NCBI RefSeq assembly: GCF_018882185.1
Contig: NZ_JACVOY010000002.1
Location: 186,001-250,000, forward strand
Source: Polynucleobacter sp. AP-Latsch-80-C2
Lineage (GTDB): Bacteria > Pseudomonadota > Gammaproteobacteria > Burkholderiales > Burkholderiaceae
Length of the DNA stretch: 64,000 nt
Direction: 5' to 3'
Shown here one piece after another: positions 19,626 to 31,100 of the stretch. Every line of letters begins with the position of its first letter. The stretch's first letter is position 1. Below the pieces are notes generated by a model. The model was not told the DNA's origin. It did not search any database and was given only the letters and a program-made list of their open reading frames with translations. A program made the translations under genes and the position numbers.

Positions 19626-20444
19626 TTGAACCCGAGTTCAACACCCCCATCCCAGCAAAATAAGGCCGTTTTAGTGACTGGCGCTGCAAAGCGCCTTGGC
19701 CGTGAAATTGCCCTAGAGTTCGCACGTCAGGGCTGGGATGTTGCCGTTCATTATGGGCGATCTGAGGCTGATGCCCATGAAACCGTTGCCCAGATTCAAG
19801 GTCTTGGACGACAAGCTCAGGCTTTTGCTGCAGACCTAGCAAATGAGGCGGCTATTGCAGCTTTATTTAATGATGTGACTACACAATTTCAGAGCTTGCA
19901 TTGCTTGGTAAATAGCGCCTCCATCTTTGAATACGATCGCGCCAATTCTGTTAGTCCATTGACCCAAAAAAGTTTGCAAGAGCATATGCAGGTCAATTTG
20001 ACCGCGCCCATCTTGCTTTCGCAACTCTTGTTTGAATATCAGAAAACGAAAACCGAAAAGTCAGCTGGAGATTCCTTGCCATCGGTTATTCAGTTGCTAG
20101 ATCAAAAACTGATTAATCTCAACCCAGATTATTTGTCATACACATTATCTAAAGCGGCACTTTCAACTTCTGTAGAAATGCTGGCTTTAGACTTTGCTCC
20201 CATTCTGCGTGTTGTGGGTTTAGCCCCAGGCATTTCGCTACCTTCAGGCGACCAAACCAATGAAGGTTTTGCAAGCGCTCATCAAATGACGCCCCTGGGA
20301 AAATCCTCTACGCCTCTAGATGTTGCGAAAGCCGCAGTCTATTTAGCCGGAGCAAATGCTGTTACAGGAACGACTTTATATGTAGATGGTGGGCAACATC
20401 TTTTGCCGTCTACACGGGATGTCATGTTTAAAACCAATTCATAA
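19626..20444 (+). CDS. Pteridine reductase-type SDR (FolM-like)
   Basis: A 272-residue short-chain dehydrogenase. Its nucleotide motif VTGAAKRLGREIA has Arg where most SDRs have Gly, a trait of pteridine reductase 1 and FolM (dihydromonapterin/dihydrofolate reductase). The NSAS strand end and the catalytic YTLSK are present. It lies 21 bases before folB, supporting a pterin role, perhaps making tetrahydromonapterin. The start is a TTG at 19626 behind AAGAGA; no suitable ATG exists near the N-terminus. Confidence 0.82.
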   Translation: MNPSSTPPSQQNKAVLVTGAAKRLGREIALEFARQGWDVAVHYGRSEADAHETVAQIQGLGRQAQAFAADLANEAAIAALFNDVTTQFQSLHCLVNSASIFEYDRANSVSPLTQKSLQEHMQVNLTAPILLSQLLFEYQKTKTEKSAGDSLPSVIQLLDQKLINLNPDYLSYTLSKAALSTSVEMLALDFAPILRVVGLAPGISLPSGDQTNEGFASAHQMTPLGKSSTPLDVAKAAVYLAGANAVTGTTLYVDGGQHLLPSTRDVMFKTNS

Positions 20445-20465
20445 GAACAAAAAAGACAATAAATC

Positions 20466-20861
20466 ATGCATGCCATTCTTTCCCACCCCGCCTTAGTTGA
20501 TTGCCGCCGTTTATTTTTGCAGGACTACGAAATTTATATCAATATCGGTGTTCATGATTTTGAAAAGAAGGCGGAACAACGCGTTATTTTGAATGTGGAC
20601 TTATACATTCCGCTTGCAATGAACACGCCGACAAATGATCAGCTAGATGAAGTGGTGGACTATGACTTTATGCGTGAAACCATTAAGGCACGGGCTTCCC
20701 AAGGCCATATTCATCTACAAGAAACATTTTGTGATGACATCGTTACGGCGATGCTTCTACATCCAAAAGTATTGGCTGCACGCGTGAGTACTGCGAAGCC
20801 GGACGTATATCCAGACTGCCATTCGGTCGGGGTTGAAGTTTTTCGTATTAAGCAAGCTTAA
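20466..20861 (+). CDS. folB: Dihydroneopterin aldolase
   Basis: FolB splits 7,8-dihydroneopterin to 6-hydroxymethyl-dihydropterin and glycolaldehyde in folate synthesis. The 131-residue protein shows the family pattern INIGVHDFEKKAEQRVILNVDLYIP, the DEVVDYDFMRETI helix, HLQETFCDDIV with its conserved Glu, and VSTAKPDVYPDCHSVGVEVFR, containing the catalytic Lys. The N-terminus is about ten residues longer than in E. coli. It follows the pteridine reductase-like gene and precedes ttcA by 29 bases. Confidence 0.93.
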   Translation: MHAILSHPALVDCRRLFLQDYEIYINIGVHDFEKKAEQRVILNVDLYIPLAMNTPTNDQLDEVVDYDFMRETIKARASQGHIHLQETFCDDIVTAMLLHPKVLAARVSTAKPDVYPDCHSVGVEVFRIKQA

Positions 20862-20890
20862 TTAAGAGCTAAGAAAAGAAGTTAAAGATC

Positions 20891-21799
20891 ATGGGCGATA
20901 TTCGTAAAGTTATTTTCGAGGAAAACAAGCTTGAGAAAAAACTCTGTCGCTTAGTCGGTCAAGCGATTGGTGACTTTGGCATGATTGAGGATGGCGATAA
21001 AGTCATGGTGTGCGTCTCGGGCGGCAAGGATAGTTATGCCATGCTCGATATTCTCTTAAAGTTGCGTGAACGAGCGCCAATCAATTTTGAAGTGGTAGCA
21101 GTGAACTTAGATCAGAAGCAGCCTAATTTTCCTGCAGAAATTCTCCCAAATTATTTAAAGGGTTTAGGAGTTCAATATCACATTGAAGAGCAAGATACCT
21201 ACAGCATTGTGAAGCGCGTCATTCCAGAAGGTAAGACAACTTGCGGATTGTGTTCCCGTTTGCGTCGAGGAATTTTGTATCGTGTTGCCGATGAGTTGGG
21301 TGCAACCAAAATTGCCCTAGGCCACCATCGTGATGACATTCTTGAGACGCTCATGCTCAATATGTTTTTTGCTGGAAAATTAAAAGGCATGCCGCCTAAA
21401 TTACGCTCTGATGATGGGAAGCATATCGTCATCCGACCTATGGCTTATGTTCCTGAAAAGTTATTAGAGCGCTATGCGGCAGATATGAGTTTCCCGATTA
21501 TTCCTTGCGATCTATGTGGCAGCCAGCCAAATTTACAGCGTCAGACGATGAAGCAGATGCTGCGAGATTGGGAGAAGCAATTCCCTGGCCGGGTTGAGAA
21601 TCTCTTTAGATCCATGCATCACATTGTGCCGTCCCATTTAATGGATGGTGAAGCCTTTGACTTCCAAAATTTAGAGATTTCTACCCAGTTGTCTGGGATT
21701 GCCGCTAGATCTTCTGGGGACAAGGCAATTGATGAGGCCGAATTAGATGAGTTAGCCTGTGGAACCCTCATTCAGGGGACTTATAATCCCCCTTTATGA
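20891..21799 (+). CDS. ttcA: tRNA 2-thiocytidine biosynthesis protein TtcA
   Basis: TtcA thiolates cytidine 32 of certain tRNAs using ATP and an iron-sulfur cluster. The 302-residue protein has the PP-loop [13 protein letters not shown] near residue 42. The cluster cysteine pair is [12 protein letters not shown], and a second pair is [14 protein letters not shown]. The [17 protein letters not shown] motif is also conserved. The stop overlaps glmU by four bases, so the genes are probably cotranscribed. Confidence 0.96.
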   Translation: MGDIRKVIFEENKLEKKLCRLVGQAIGDFGMIEDGDKVMVCVSGGKDSYAMLDILLKLRERAPINFEVVAVNLDQKQPNFPAEILPNYLKGLGVQYHIEEQDTYSIVKRVIPEGKTTCGLCSRLRRGILYRVADELGATKIALGHHRDDILETLMLNMFFAGKLKGMPPKLRSDDGKHIVIRPMAYVPEKLLERYAADMSFPIIPCDLCGSQPNLQRQTMKQMLRDWEKQFPGRVENLFRSMHHIVPSHLMDGEAFDFQNLEISTQLSGIAARSSGDKAIDEAELDELACGTLIQGTYNPPL

Positions 21800-23283
21800 A
21801 TATCGTCATATTGGCTGCGGGGCAAGGAAAGCGGATGAAATCCGCTTTGCCCAAGGTTCTGCAAACTTTGGCAGGAAAACCCCTTCTTCAGCATGTATTG
21901 AGTACTGCCTTAGACCTCCAAGGTAAAGCATCAAAAAACGGCCCTATTGTTGTTGTAGGACATGGTGCTGCAGATGTAAAAGAATTCTTGGCTAATACCA
22001 GCCAGACAAACCCTGCCTTTGGCAAAGTGAGCACGGCGCTGCAAGCCGAACAAAAAGGCACAGGCCACGCATTGCTGCAAGCGCTCCCAAAATTAGATAT
22101 TCAAGAGCCAACTTTGGTTCTGTACGGAGATGTGCCGCTTACTAGCAAAAAAACTTTGAGTAAGTTAGCAAAGTTAGCCGATGGTGTGCGCGGTAAAGAT
22201 TGTGCATTGGCACTATTGACTCAGAACTTAAGCAATCCAACGGGTTATGGCCGTATCGTGCGCGACGCTGATGGTTCAGTGCAAGAGATTGTCGAAGAAA
22301 AAGATGCAACGCTTGTACAAAAGGCAATTCAAGAAATTAATACCGGCATCATGGTGCTGCCAACTAATTCTCTAAAGAAATGGTTAAAGGCTTTACGTTC
22401 TAGTAATGCACAAGGCGAGTACTATTTAACGGATGTGATTGCGATGGCTGTAAAAGATGGCGTGCCTATTCGCACTACTCAAGCTGATGATGAATTTGAA
22501 ACGGTTGGCGTTAATAGTCGCGATCAATTGGCTGCGCTTGAGCGAGTACATCAACTAAATATTTCTCAGCAATTAATGGATGCGGGTGTATCACTTGCAG
22601 ATCCAGCACGCATAGATGTGCGCGGTACGCTCGTATGTGGCGCAGACGTATTCATCGATGTGGGTTGCGTTTTTGAAGGTGCAGTAACCCTGGCCGCTGG
22701 CACAAAGATTGGCCCTTATTGCGTAGTGCGTAATAGCGCGATTGGTAAAGGTGTAGCGGTACACGCTTATAGCCATTTAGATGGCGCTAAAGTTGGCAAT
22801 CAATCCGTCATTGGTCCTTATGCGCGTCTACGACCTGGCGCTGATTTAGCAAATGATGTTCATATTGGTAACTTCGTCGAAGTGAAGAACAGCAAGATTG
22901 CTGCGAATAGCAAAGCCAATCATCTCGCTTACGTAGGTGATGCAATCGTAGGCTCCAGAGTCAATATTGGCGCTGGTACGATTACTTGTAATTACGATGG
23001 TGTCAATAAACATCAAACCATTATTGAAGATGATGTCTTTATTGGGTCAGATACACAATTAGTTGCTCCGGTCCGTGTAGGACGCGGTGCTACGCTTGGT
23101 GCAGGTACGACGCTGACAAAAGATGCGCCGCCAAATCAACTGACCGTATCTCGAGCCAAACAAGTTTCATTGCAGTGGCAACGTCCCGTGAAGAAAGTTC
23201 AAAAGACTGCAGTAAAAAAAGTGGCCAGAAAAAAAGTGGCTACTAAGAAATCTGCACCTAAATCCACAAAGGGTAAAAAATAA
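21796..23283 (+). CDS. glmU: Bifunctional GlmU with a basic C-terminal tail
   Basis: GlmU acetylates glucosamine-1-phosphate and then uridylates it to UDP-GlcNAc for peptidoglycan and lipopolysaccharide. The N-terminal pyrophosphorylase domain begins [19 protein letters not shown] and includes LYGDVPLTS; the C-terminal left-handed beta helix includes [23 protein letters not shown] and [13 protein letters not shown]. At 495 residues it is some 40 longer than E. coli GlmU (456). The excess is a Lys/Ala-rich tail (about residues 465-495, repeated KKVA and KK-x-A units) of unknown role. Overlaps glmS by one base (TAATG). Confidence 0.96.
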   Translation: MNIVILAAGQGKRMKSALPKVLQTLAGKPLLQHVLSTALDLQGKASKNGPIVVVGHGAADVKEFLANTSQTNPAFGKVSTALQAEQKGTGHALLQALPKLDIQEPTLVLYGDVPLTSKKTLSKLAKLADGVRGKDCALALLTQNLSNPTGYGRIVRDADGSVQEIVEEKDATLVQKAIQEINTGIMVLPTNSLKKWLKALRSSNAQGEYYLTDVIAMAVKDGVPIRTTQADDEFETVGVNSRDQLAALERVHQLNISQQLMDAGVSLADPARIDVRGTLVCGADVFIDVGCVFEGAVTLAAGTKIGPYCVVRNSAIGKGVAVHAYSHLDGAKVGNQSVIGPYARLRPGADLANDVHIGNFVEVKNSKIAANSKANHLAYVGDAIVGSRVNIGAGTITCNYDGVNKHQTIIEDDVFIGSDTQLVAPVRVGRGATLGAGTTLTKDAPPNQLTVSRAKQVSLQWQRPVKKVQKTAVKKVARKKVATKKSAPKSTKGKK

Positions 23284-25115
23284 TGTGTGGCATTGTTGGT
23301 GCGGCATCGCATAAAAATATCGTGGATGTTTTGGTAGAAGGCTTACGTCGTCTGGAGTACCGGGGGTATGACTCTTGTGGCTTTGCGGTGATTAATGCCG
23401 ATGATGCTAAGCACCCCATTGAGCGTGCACGAACTACTGCAAGAGTTTCAGAGTTGGCAGAGCAGGGTAAGGAATTTCATGGCACTTTAGGTATTGCGCA
23501 TACTCGCTGGGCTACTCACGGTAAGCCTGATACGCAAAATGCACATCCCCATACTTCTAATGGACTCATTGCGGTTGTGCATAACGGCATTATTGAGAAC
23601 TACGAAACACTTCGTACTGAATTGAAAGCGGCTGGTTATGAATTTACTTCTGAAACAGATACGGAGGTGATCGCGCATTTAATTCACCAAGCGTATGTTG
23701 CGCAAGACAAACAAGATCTACCTGCCGCAGTACGCTCTGTTCTCCCACAGTTACATGGCGCTTATGCCATTGGTGTGATTGCACAAGATAGCCCACAGAC
23801 TTTGGTTGGCGCACGCGTAGGATCACCCTTAGTTGTGGCGCTTGGTGAACATGAAAACTTTTTGGCATCCGATGCGCTGGCATTAGCAGGACGTTCGCAA
23901 GCCATGATGTATTTAGAAGAGGGCGATGTTGCTATCTTGCAAGCCGATAGCGTACAAATTATTGATCAGAGCGGTAGCGTTGTTCAAAGAGATCGTAAGG
24001 CCATGCCTGCCCAAGCAGACTCAGTGGATCTAGGCCCTTATCAGCATTACATGCAAAAAGAAATCTTTGAGCAGCCCAGGGCGATTGGCGACACCTTAGC
24101 CAATATCACCTCCTTTGGCCCTGAATTATTTGAGGCCGACCCTGAAGCGTGGAAAGCATTCGATCAAATTTTGATCTTGGCATGTGGCACTAGCTATTAC
24201 TCAGCTTGCGTTGCTAAATACTGGCTTGAAGATATTGCTGGCATTCCGACGCAAGTGGAAATTGCAAGTGAATATCGTTATCGCACGACGGTACCAAATC
24301 CTAAAACCTTAATTGTGGTGGTTTCGCAATCTGGTGAAACTGCTGATACCTTGGCGGCACTGCGGCACGCCAAAGCTTTGGGTCACCCTTATACCTTGGC
24401 TATTTGTAACGTAGCAAGTAGCGCCATGGTTCGTGAAACAGGTTGGCATTTCTTGACCAAGGCTGGAGCAGAGATTGGCGTTGCTTCAACTAAGGCATTT
24501 ACGACTCAGTTACTGGCCCTATATCTTTTGGCAGTTTCTGTTGCTAAGCGCTCGGGAAGAATTTCTGCGGAAAAAGAAAAAGAGTTGCTGCGTGAATTGC
24601 GCCACTTACCAAAAGCGCTGCATGCTGTTCTTGCACTTGAGCCACAAATTATTGCGTGGAGCGATGCCTTCTCTAAATGTGAGAATGCTTTGTTCTTAGG
24701 TCGTGGTCTGCACTACCCCATTGCCTTAGAAGGCGCATTAAAGCTAAAAGAAATTTCTTATATTCATGCGGAGGCTTATCCAGCCGGTGAGCTCAAGCAT
24801 GGTCCATTGGCTTTGGTAACTGACAAGATGCCGGTGGTGACAGTTGCACCTAACGATGTGCTCTTAGAAAAACTCAAATCCAATATGCAAGAAGTAAAGG
24901 CAAGGGGTGGCAAACTCTACGTTTTTGCAGATCAAGATACGCAGATTGTGAGTAGCGAAGGCATTAACGTCATTCGTCTCCCTGAGCACTACGGCAGCCT
25001 CTCACCAATCTTGCATGTAGCACCCCTCCAATTGCTGGCGTATCACACGGCCTGCGCACGGGGCACTGATGTAGACAAGCCCAGAAATTTAGCCAAGAGT
25101 GTCACGGTCGAATAA
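23283..25115 (+). CDS. glmS: Glutamine-fructose-6-phosphate aminotransferase (isomerizing)
   Basis: GlmS makes glucosamine-6-phosphate from fructose-6-phosphate and glutamine, the first step towards UDP-GlcNAc. The 610-residue protein starts MCGIVGAA with the catalytic Cys just after the initiator Met and continues with [15 protein letters not shown] and [10 protein letters not shown]. Two SIS domains follow, with [32 protein letters not shown], and the terminal [10 protein letters not shown]. It follows glmU directly, so consecutive steps of one pathway are coupled. No glmS ribozyme is expected or seen; the ATG overlaps the glmU stop. Confidence 0.98.
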   Translation: MCGIVGAASHKNIVDVLVEGLRRLEYRGYDSCGFAVINADDAKHPIERARTTARVSELAEQGKEFHGTLGIAHTRWATHGKPDTQNAHPHTSNGLIAVVHNGIIENYETLRTELKAAGYEFTSETDTEVIAHLIHQAYVAQDKQDLPAAVRSVLPQLHGAYAIGVIAQDSPQTLVGARVGSPLVVALGEHENFLASDALALAGRSQAMMYLEEGDVAILQADSVQIIDQSGSVVQRDRKAMPAQADSVDLGPYQHYMQKEIFEQPRAIGDTLANITSFGPELFEADPEAWKAFDQILILACGTSYYSACVAKYWLEDIAGIPTQVEIASEYRYRTTVPNPKTLIVVVSQSGETADTLAALRHAKALGHPYTLAICNVASSAMVRETGWHFLTKAGAEIGVASTKAFTTQLLALYLLAVSVAKRSGRISAEKEKELLRELRHLPKALHAVLALEPQIIAWSDAFSKCENALFLGRGLHYPIALEGALKLKEISYIHAEAYPAGELKHGPLALVTDKMPVVTVAPNDVLLEKLKSNMQEVKARGGKLYVFADQDTQIVSSEGINVIRLPEHYGSLSPILHVAPLQLLAYHTACARGTDVDKPRNLAKSVTVE

Positions 25116-25128
25116 TTTTTCTTGGGCT

Positions 25129-25158
25129 TGACTCTTACTCAGACTTGTGAACAAAATT
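25129..25158 (+). promoter_or_regulatory. Candidate promoter of the RND efflux operon
   Basis: TTGACT (25129-25134) and CAAAAT (25153-25158) are 18 bases apart in the 117-base gap after glmS. TATAAA at 25163 is an alternative -10 without a good -35. No obvious TetR-type operator palindrome or adjacent local regulator gene was seen. The match is by eye only. Confidence 0.4.
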
Positions 25159-25232
25159 CACTATAAAAATCAGCGTGTTACAAAGTCATGATTTGAAATC
25201 TGTGGTCAAATAACTCTTGTAAAAGAGGATAT

Positions 25233-26786
25233 TTGTTGCAAGCCATGGTTTTTTCTAAAGCACGCCTTCTGTCACGAAATTATTGGTTTCTGCTGATTAC
25301 TGCAGGACTACTTTCCGCGTGCGCCGTCGGACCAGACTTTAAGCAACCAGATCCTCCAGAAACTTCTAGCTATACCGAATATCCCCTCACGCAAAAACTC
25401 ACGACAGCTCCAGGTGTGCCTGGCGGTACCGATCAAGAGTTTGTTGAGGGTGCCGATATCGAAGCGCAATGGTGGGAGCTTTATAAATCCCCAGAATTAG
25501 ATGTGCTCATTAAAAAAGCGCTGCAACAAAATCCTAGTCTAGGTGCTGCTGATGCAGCTCTTCGTGTGGCACAAGAAAATGTGAATGCGCAGATTGGCGG
25601 CCAATACTTCCCCGCTATTGGCTTAAATGGCGGAGCTAGTAGACAGCTGCAACCGTCGGCAATCTATGGCCTGCCTTATGGTTCTGATACTTACAATCTA
25701 TATAACGCCTCAGTAAACGTAACTTATAAGTTGGATGTCTTTGGTGGTGCACGTCGTGCTGTAGAAGGTGCCAGAGCTCAAGCTGAGATTGCACAGTTTC
25801 AATTAGAAGGCGCATACCTTTCTTTGACAGCCAATATTGTTACTGGCGCTGTTCGCGAAGCGGCATTGCGAGCGCAGATGCAGGCTACAGAAGAAATTCT
25901 GAAGGCTCAAACGAATTTGGCTGAAGTGACTGAAAAGCAATTGGTAATTGGTACGGTCTCTAAAGTGGATGTGACATCGCAAAGAACTTTAGTATCGAAT
26001 TCTCAAGTAGATTTATTTAATTACGAACGAAATTTAGCGTTCGCCCGTAATCAATTGGCGGTTTTGGTCGGTGAGTTACCTAGCAATGCAAACATCACTC
26101 AGTTTGATTTAAGCAAATTAAATTTGCCAGAAAAATTACCCTTATCTGTACCTTCAAACCTTGTACGTCAGCGCCCCGATGTGCGTGCTGCCGAAGCGCA
26201 ACTCAAATCAACAAATGCATTAGTAGGGGTTGCAACCGCCAACTTATTGCCGCAATTTAATATCACTGGCGCCATTGGTTCAGCTGCTTTAACGAGTGCG
26301 GCTTTATTTGGTCCCAATGCAACTTTGTGGTCTATTGCTGGCGGTATCTTTCAACCCCTCTTTCAGGGTGGCCAATTATTAGCGCAACGCCGTGGCGCCA
26401 TTGCAAACTACGAGCAAGCGGTTTACCAATATCAAGGCACTGTGCTGAAGGCATTTCAAGAAGTTGCCGATGCGCTCCGCGCCCTAGAGACTGGCTCACA
26501 AGCATTAAAAGCAGCTTCTGATGCTGAGCGTTATGCCTACGAAACTTTAGATTTGGTTCAGCAGCAGTACAAATTGGGTACAGCAAGTTACTTGGCCGTT
26601 TTGTATTACCAAAATCAATATCAATTAGCTAAGGTGAAATCCGTTTCTGCTCAAGCAACTCGTTTTTCAGATACCGCAGCATTATTTGCAGCACTGGGTG
26701 GTGGTTGGTGGAATCGAACTGGCCCTGCCTTTCAACCAAAAGACATAGTGAACAAAGATCAAAATGAAACTTCTGGAAAAAATTAA
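25233..26786 (+). CDS. RND efflux outer-membrane lipoprotein (OprM/NodT family)
   Basis: The outer-membrane channel of a tripartite efflux pump. A signal peptide ends in the lipobox LLSACAVG, then GPDFKQP, the family's usual start of the mature part. Two repeated TolC-type domains follow, with QNPSLGAADAALRVAQENV and RQRPDVRAAEAQLKSTNALVGVA as signatures; the C-terminal YQNQYQLAK is also typical. The start is uncertain: TTG codons at 25233 and 25236 suit the AGAGG at 25224, while an ATG at 25245 is farther from it. Its 3' end overlaps the adaptor gene by 23 bases. Confidence 0.93.
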   Translation: MLQAMVFSKARLLSRNYWFLLITAGLLSACAVGPDFKQPDPPETSSYTEYPLTQKLTTAPGVPGGTDQEFVEGADIEAQWWELYKSPELDVLIKKALQQNPSLGAADAALRVAQENVNAQIGGQYFPAIGLNGGASRQLQPSAIYGLPYGSDTYNLYNASVNVTYKLDVFGGARRAVEGARAQAEIAQFQLEGAYLSLTANIVTGAVREAALRAQMQATEEILKAQTNLAEVTEKQLVIGTVSKVDVTSQRTLVSNSQVDLFNYERNLAFARNQLAVLVGELPSNANITQFDLSKLNLPEKLPLSVPSNLVRQRPDVRAAEAQLKSTNALVGVATANLLPQFNITGAIGSAALTSAALFGPNATLWSIAGGIFQPLFQGGQLLAQRRGAIANYEQAVYQYQGTVLKAFQEVADALRALETGSQALKAASDAERYAYETLDLVQQQYKLGTASYLAVLYYQNQYQLAKVKSVSAQATRFSDTAALFAALGGGWWNRTGPAFQPKDIVNKDQNETSGKN

Positions 26787-28095
26787 GACTAAGGTTCTTG
26801 CGGCAATAGTTGCCATCTGGGCATGGGTGAAGCTTAAGGCTGAAGATTGGAAGTTGCGAGACAGGGCGCTGGCTACTTGGGCAAAAGTAAAAACCTTTTG
26901 GGCTCGCATGGGTGAAAAATGGCGTAATACTAAAGCTCACAAAAAGCTGATGGCGATGGAGCCGCTGCCACGTCGTATGACCATGATGTTGTGCGGTGTC
27001 TTCCTCTTATTGGGCTTGATCTTTGGCTTTAATCAACTCAAGACCTTCATGATCAAGCATTTCATTGCTGGTATGGGTCTTCCACCTGCAACGGTTTCTA
27101 CATTGGTAGTCACAACATCTGAGTGGCAGCCTAAATTAACTAGCGTTGGTAATGTACGTGCTTTTAGAGGTGTTGAGTTAAGCACCGAAGTGGGTGGATT
27201 AGTCGCAACGGTCCCGGTGAAATCCGGCCAAGATGTTAAAGAAGGTGATCTGCTCATTAAATTAAATGATGCATCAGATGTTGCTCAATTAAATTCCTTA
27301 AAAGCGATGGCTGATTTAGCAAAGGTGATTAATGAACGAGACAGACAGCAGCTAGCAATTCAAGCGATTAGTAAAAACGTATTTGATACTAGTGCAGCAG
27401 ATGCCAAATCAAAGCAAGCGCAAGTGGAGCAGCAAACCGCTTTAGTGGCCAAGAAAAATCTCAAAGCGCCATTTTCTGGTCGAGTGGGAATTGTTTCTAT
27501 TAATCCAGGTCAATACGTTAACTCAGGTGATAAGTTGCTGACTCTGCAAACCTTAGATCCTATCTTTGTAGACTTTAATTTGCCACAAAACAATGCAGAG
27601 CAAATTCAGGTTGGACAAGAGGTTGAGGTGACTACTGATGCATTTAAAGATGCAAGCTTTACTGGCAAGATCACCGCAGTGAGTCCAAAGGTCGATACCA
27701 ATACTCGTAATATTCAAGTGGAAGCTCAGCTTGCGAATCCTGACAAGAAAATTCTTCCCGGGATGTTTGCTAACGTGAATATTAAGTTAGGTGATCAAGT
27801 GAAGTTGCTGACCCTCCCGCAAACAGCAGTCACTTATAACCCTTATGGCTCGACTGTCTTCTTGGCTAAACCTACTGGCAAGAAGGATAAGCAAGGCAAA
27901 GATGCCTTAGAGGCGCAACAAGTCTTTGTGACCACTGGCGCTACACGCGGCGATCAGGTGGCGATTCTCAAAGGTATTGATGAGGGTGCAACAGTGGTTA
28001 CTAGTGGACAACTTAAGCTGAAAAACGGCACACCATTGATTATTAACAACCAGGTGCAGCCAGCAAATTCACCTAATCCAAAGCCGCAGGAATAA
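26764..28095 (+). CDS. RND efflux periplasmic adaptor (membrane fusion protein)
   Basis: The adaptor linking the inner-membrane pump to the outer-membrane channel. The barrel-sandwich and alpha-hairpin core is seen from GNVRAFRGVELSTEVGG (about residue 127) through VKSGQDVKEGDLLIKLND, APFSGRVGIVSINPGQYVNSGD and ITAVSPKVDTNTRNIQVEA to PQTAVTYNPYG. Before the transmembrane anchor (MMLCGVFLLLGLIFGF, about residues 75-90) lies an unusual cytoplasmic extension of some 70 residues rich in Trp, Lys and Ala. The true start might be internal, for example the ATGs near 26908 or 26950. The adaptor is followed by the pump after seven bases. Confidence 0.9.
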   Translation: MKLLEKIKTKVLAAIVAIWAWVKLKAEDWKLRDRALATWAKVKTFWARMGEKWRNTKAHKKLMAMEPLPRRMTMMLCGVFLLLGLIFGFNQLKTFMIKHFIAGMGLPPATVSTLVVTTSEWQPKLTSVGNVRAFRGVELSTEVGGLVATVPVKSGQDVKEGDLLIKLNDASDVAQLNSLKAMADLAKVINERDRQQLAIQAISKNVFDTSAADAKSKQAQVEQQTALVAKKNLKAPFSGRVGIVSINPGQYVNSGDKLLTLQTLDPIFVDFNLPQNNAEQIQVGQEVEVTTDAFKDASFTGKITAVSPKVDTNTRNIQVEAQLANPDKKILPGMFANVNIKLGDQVKLLTLPQTAVTYNPYGSTVFLAKPTGKKDKQGKDALEAQQVFVTTGATRGDQVAILKGIDEGATVVTSGQLKLKNGTPLIINNQVQPANSPNPKPQE

Positions 28096-28102
28096 GTAGC
28101 TA

Positions 28103-31100
28103 ATGAATTGGACTGACATATTCATTCGCAGGCCAGTGCTCTCACTGGTCGTGAGCGCGGTCATCTTGGTATTTGGCTTGAAGGCCATTGGTTCTCTGCC
28201 GGTGAATCAGTATCCACAGACTCAAAATGCGATTGTGACGATCACGACTGCTTACTACGGTGCTGATCCAGAAACTATCGCAGGATTTATTACGCAACCG
28301 CTTGAGGCCTCCATCGCCCAAGCGCAAGGCATTGATTACCTATCCTCTGCAAGCGTAAGCGGTGTCTCGACAATTATTGCGACGTTGAAGTTAAATTACG
28401 ATTCCAATGCGGCGCTAACGCAAATCCAAACGCAAATTGGCGCGGTTAAAAACCAATTGCCACCGCAAGCTCAGCAGCCGGTATTAACTGTCCAGGTTGG
28501 TCAATCCACGGCAGCCATGTATATGGGTTTCTATAGCGATGAGATCCCAAATAATGCGATTACGGACTATTTGCTGCGCGTAGTAAAGCCCAAGCTAGAT
28601 TCAGTTGAAGGCGTTCAAAATGCTGAGATCACTGGAGGTAGAAAGTTTGCTTTGCGCGCTTGGTTAGATCGTGAAAAGATGGCGGGCTTGGGTGTGGGCG
28701 CAGATGATGTTTATAGCGCGATGTCAGCTAATAACTATTTGTCTGCAGTAGGTAGCACTAAGGGCGACATGGTTGCAGTTGACTTGGTTGCCGGTACTGA
28801 CTTGCATACTCTGGATGAGTTTCGTAAGTTAGTGGTTAAAAAAGATGGCGTCAATATTGTTTATCTCGACCAGGTGGCTACTGTCACCTTGGGGTCTGAG
28901 GACTACAACACCAACGTAGCCTTCAGCGGTAAAAAATCGGTCTTCATTGCCATCAAGGTTGCGCCACAGGCCAATCTTTTAGATGTGGCGCAGCGAATCC
29001 GGGATATCGTTCCAGATATACAAAAACAGTTGCCGATCGGTATGACAGGCAAGGTCGTATATGACTCCACCATGTTTATCACTAGCTCTATAGATGAGGT
29101 GGTCTCTACTTTATTAGAAGCCTTATTGATCGTGACTGTTGTGATCTATCTATTCTTGGGTAGCTATCGTGCAGTTGCGGTGCCAGTGATTGCAATGCCA
29201 CTCTCACTCATTGGCACCTTCTTCTTGATGCAGGTATTGGGTTATTCAATTAATTTATTGACCTTACTTGCTTTAGTTCTGGCAATTGGATTGGTGGTTG
29301 ACGACGCCATCATCGTGGTAGAAAACGTCGACCGCCATATGAAGGAAGGGAAGTCTCCCTTAGAAGCCTCCTTAATTGCTGCCCGTGAATTAGGTAGTCC
29401 AATTTTGGCAATGACGGTGGTATTGATTGCGGTCTATATTCCTATTGGCTTTCAGGGTGGTTTAACCGGTGCACTCTTTACAGAATTTGCGTTTACATTA
29501 GCTAGTGCGGTAGCGGTGTCAGGTGTGATTGCGTTGACACTCTCGCCGATGATGTGTTCCCGCATCTTTACTGAAGAGCAAGAGGCGTCACCATTTGTAC
29601 AAAAGATTGATCGAATCTTTGATAAGGTGCATCACAGCTATCAAAGTACTTTGCGTGATTTATTGACTACCTGGCAAGTGATTATTGTGATGGGTGTCAT
29701 CCTGTTGGGCGGCGTTGCGTATCTCTATGCCACTGCTCGTGCAGAGCTTGCTCCTACAGAAGACCAGGGCATTGTTTTGATGCAGGCTTCTGGACCGCCA
29801 AACAGTACCGTCAATCAAATGCAGACTTATGCAGATCAGATTTATCAAATCTCAAGTGCAGAGCCTGAGTACGAACAAATGTTCCAAATCACCAGCCCAA
29901 CGAGTAGCTTTGGCGGCGTCTTGTTAAAAGACTGGGGCGAGCGTAGTCGTAATGCCACCAAGTTCCAAGAAGATATGCAGCAAAAGTGGAATACGATCGC
30001 CGGTGCCAGGGTGGCGGCATTCCAGTTCCCAGCATTGCCTGGAGCACAGGGTTTGCCTGTGCAGGTGGTGATTAATACCACAGAGTCATATGATCAATTA
30101 AATGAAGTATCTCTAGCGGTTTTGGATAAGGCGCGTCGGAGCGGAAACTTCTTCTTTGTGGATTCAGATCTCAAGATTGATAAGCCCCAAGATGTTTTAG
30201 TGATTGATCGCGAAAAAGTGGCGGCCTTAGGAATGACGCAACAACAAGTGGGTTCTGCACTATCAGCTGCCTTAGGAGGTGGATACGTCAATTACTTCTC
30301 TGTTTCTGGCCGTTCATACAAAGTGATCCCACAAGTAAAACAAGTCGATCGCTTAAACCCAGATCAGATTTTGGATTACTACATTCGCACTCCAAGTGGT
30401 GCGATGATTCAGGCGCGCACGATCGCTAGCATCAAGCAGAAGGTGGTTCCACAATCGATCAATCACTTTCAGCAATTAAATTCAGCAACGATTTCGGGTG
30501 TTAGTACACCATTTATTTCACAAGCTGATTTGCTGGAGTTCATGCGCCAGACTTTGAAAGAAGTGGCGCCTAATGGCTATAGCATGGACTATGCGGGCCC
30601 TTCGCGTCAGTTCATGGCGGAGTCGGGCGGCTTCTTAGTCACTATGTTCTTTGCGATTCTGATTGTGTTCTTGGTGCTGGCCGCTCAATTTAATAGCTTC
30701 CGCGACCCGATTGTGATTTTGGTATCTGTTCCGTTGGCATTGTTCGGTGCGCTAATCTTTATCAATCTCGGCTTTACTACGCTCAACGTCTATACCCAGG
30801 TAGGCTTAGTGACGCTGATGGGCTTGATTAGTAAGCATGGCATCTTGATTGTGGAATTTGCTAATGAATTGCAAGAGGCGGGGCGCAGCAAGCTCGATGC
30901 GATCATTGAGGCTAGTAGCGTTCGTTTAAGGCCTATTTTGATGACTACTGCAGCGATGGTGCTTGGCGTGTTGCCTTTGGTAATTGCCTCAGGCGCAGGC
31001 GCAGCGGGCCGTAAATCCATGGGAATTGTGATCTTCACTGGATTATCTATCGGCACTTTGTTCACATTGTTTGTGGTTCCAGCGATGTATTTGCTAATGG

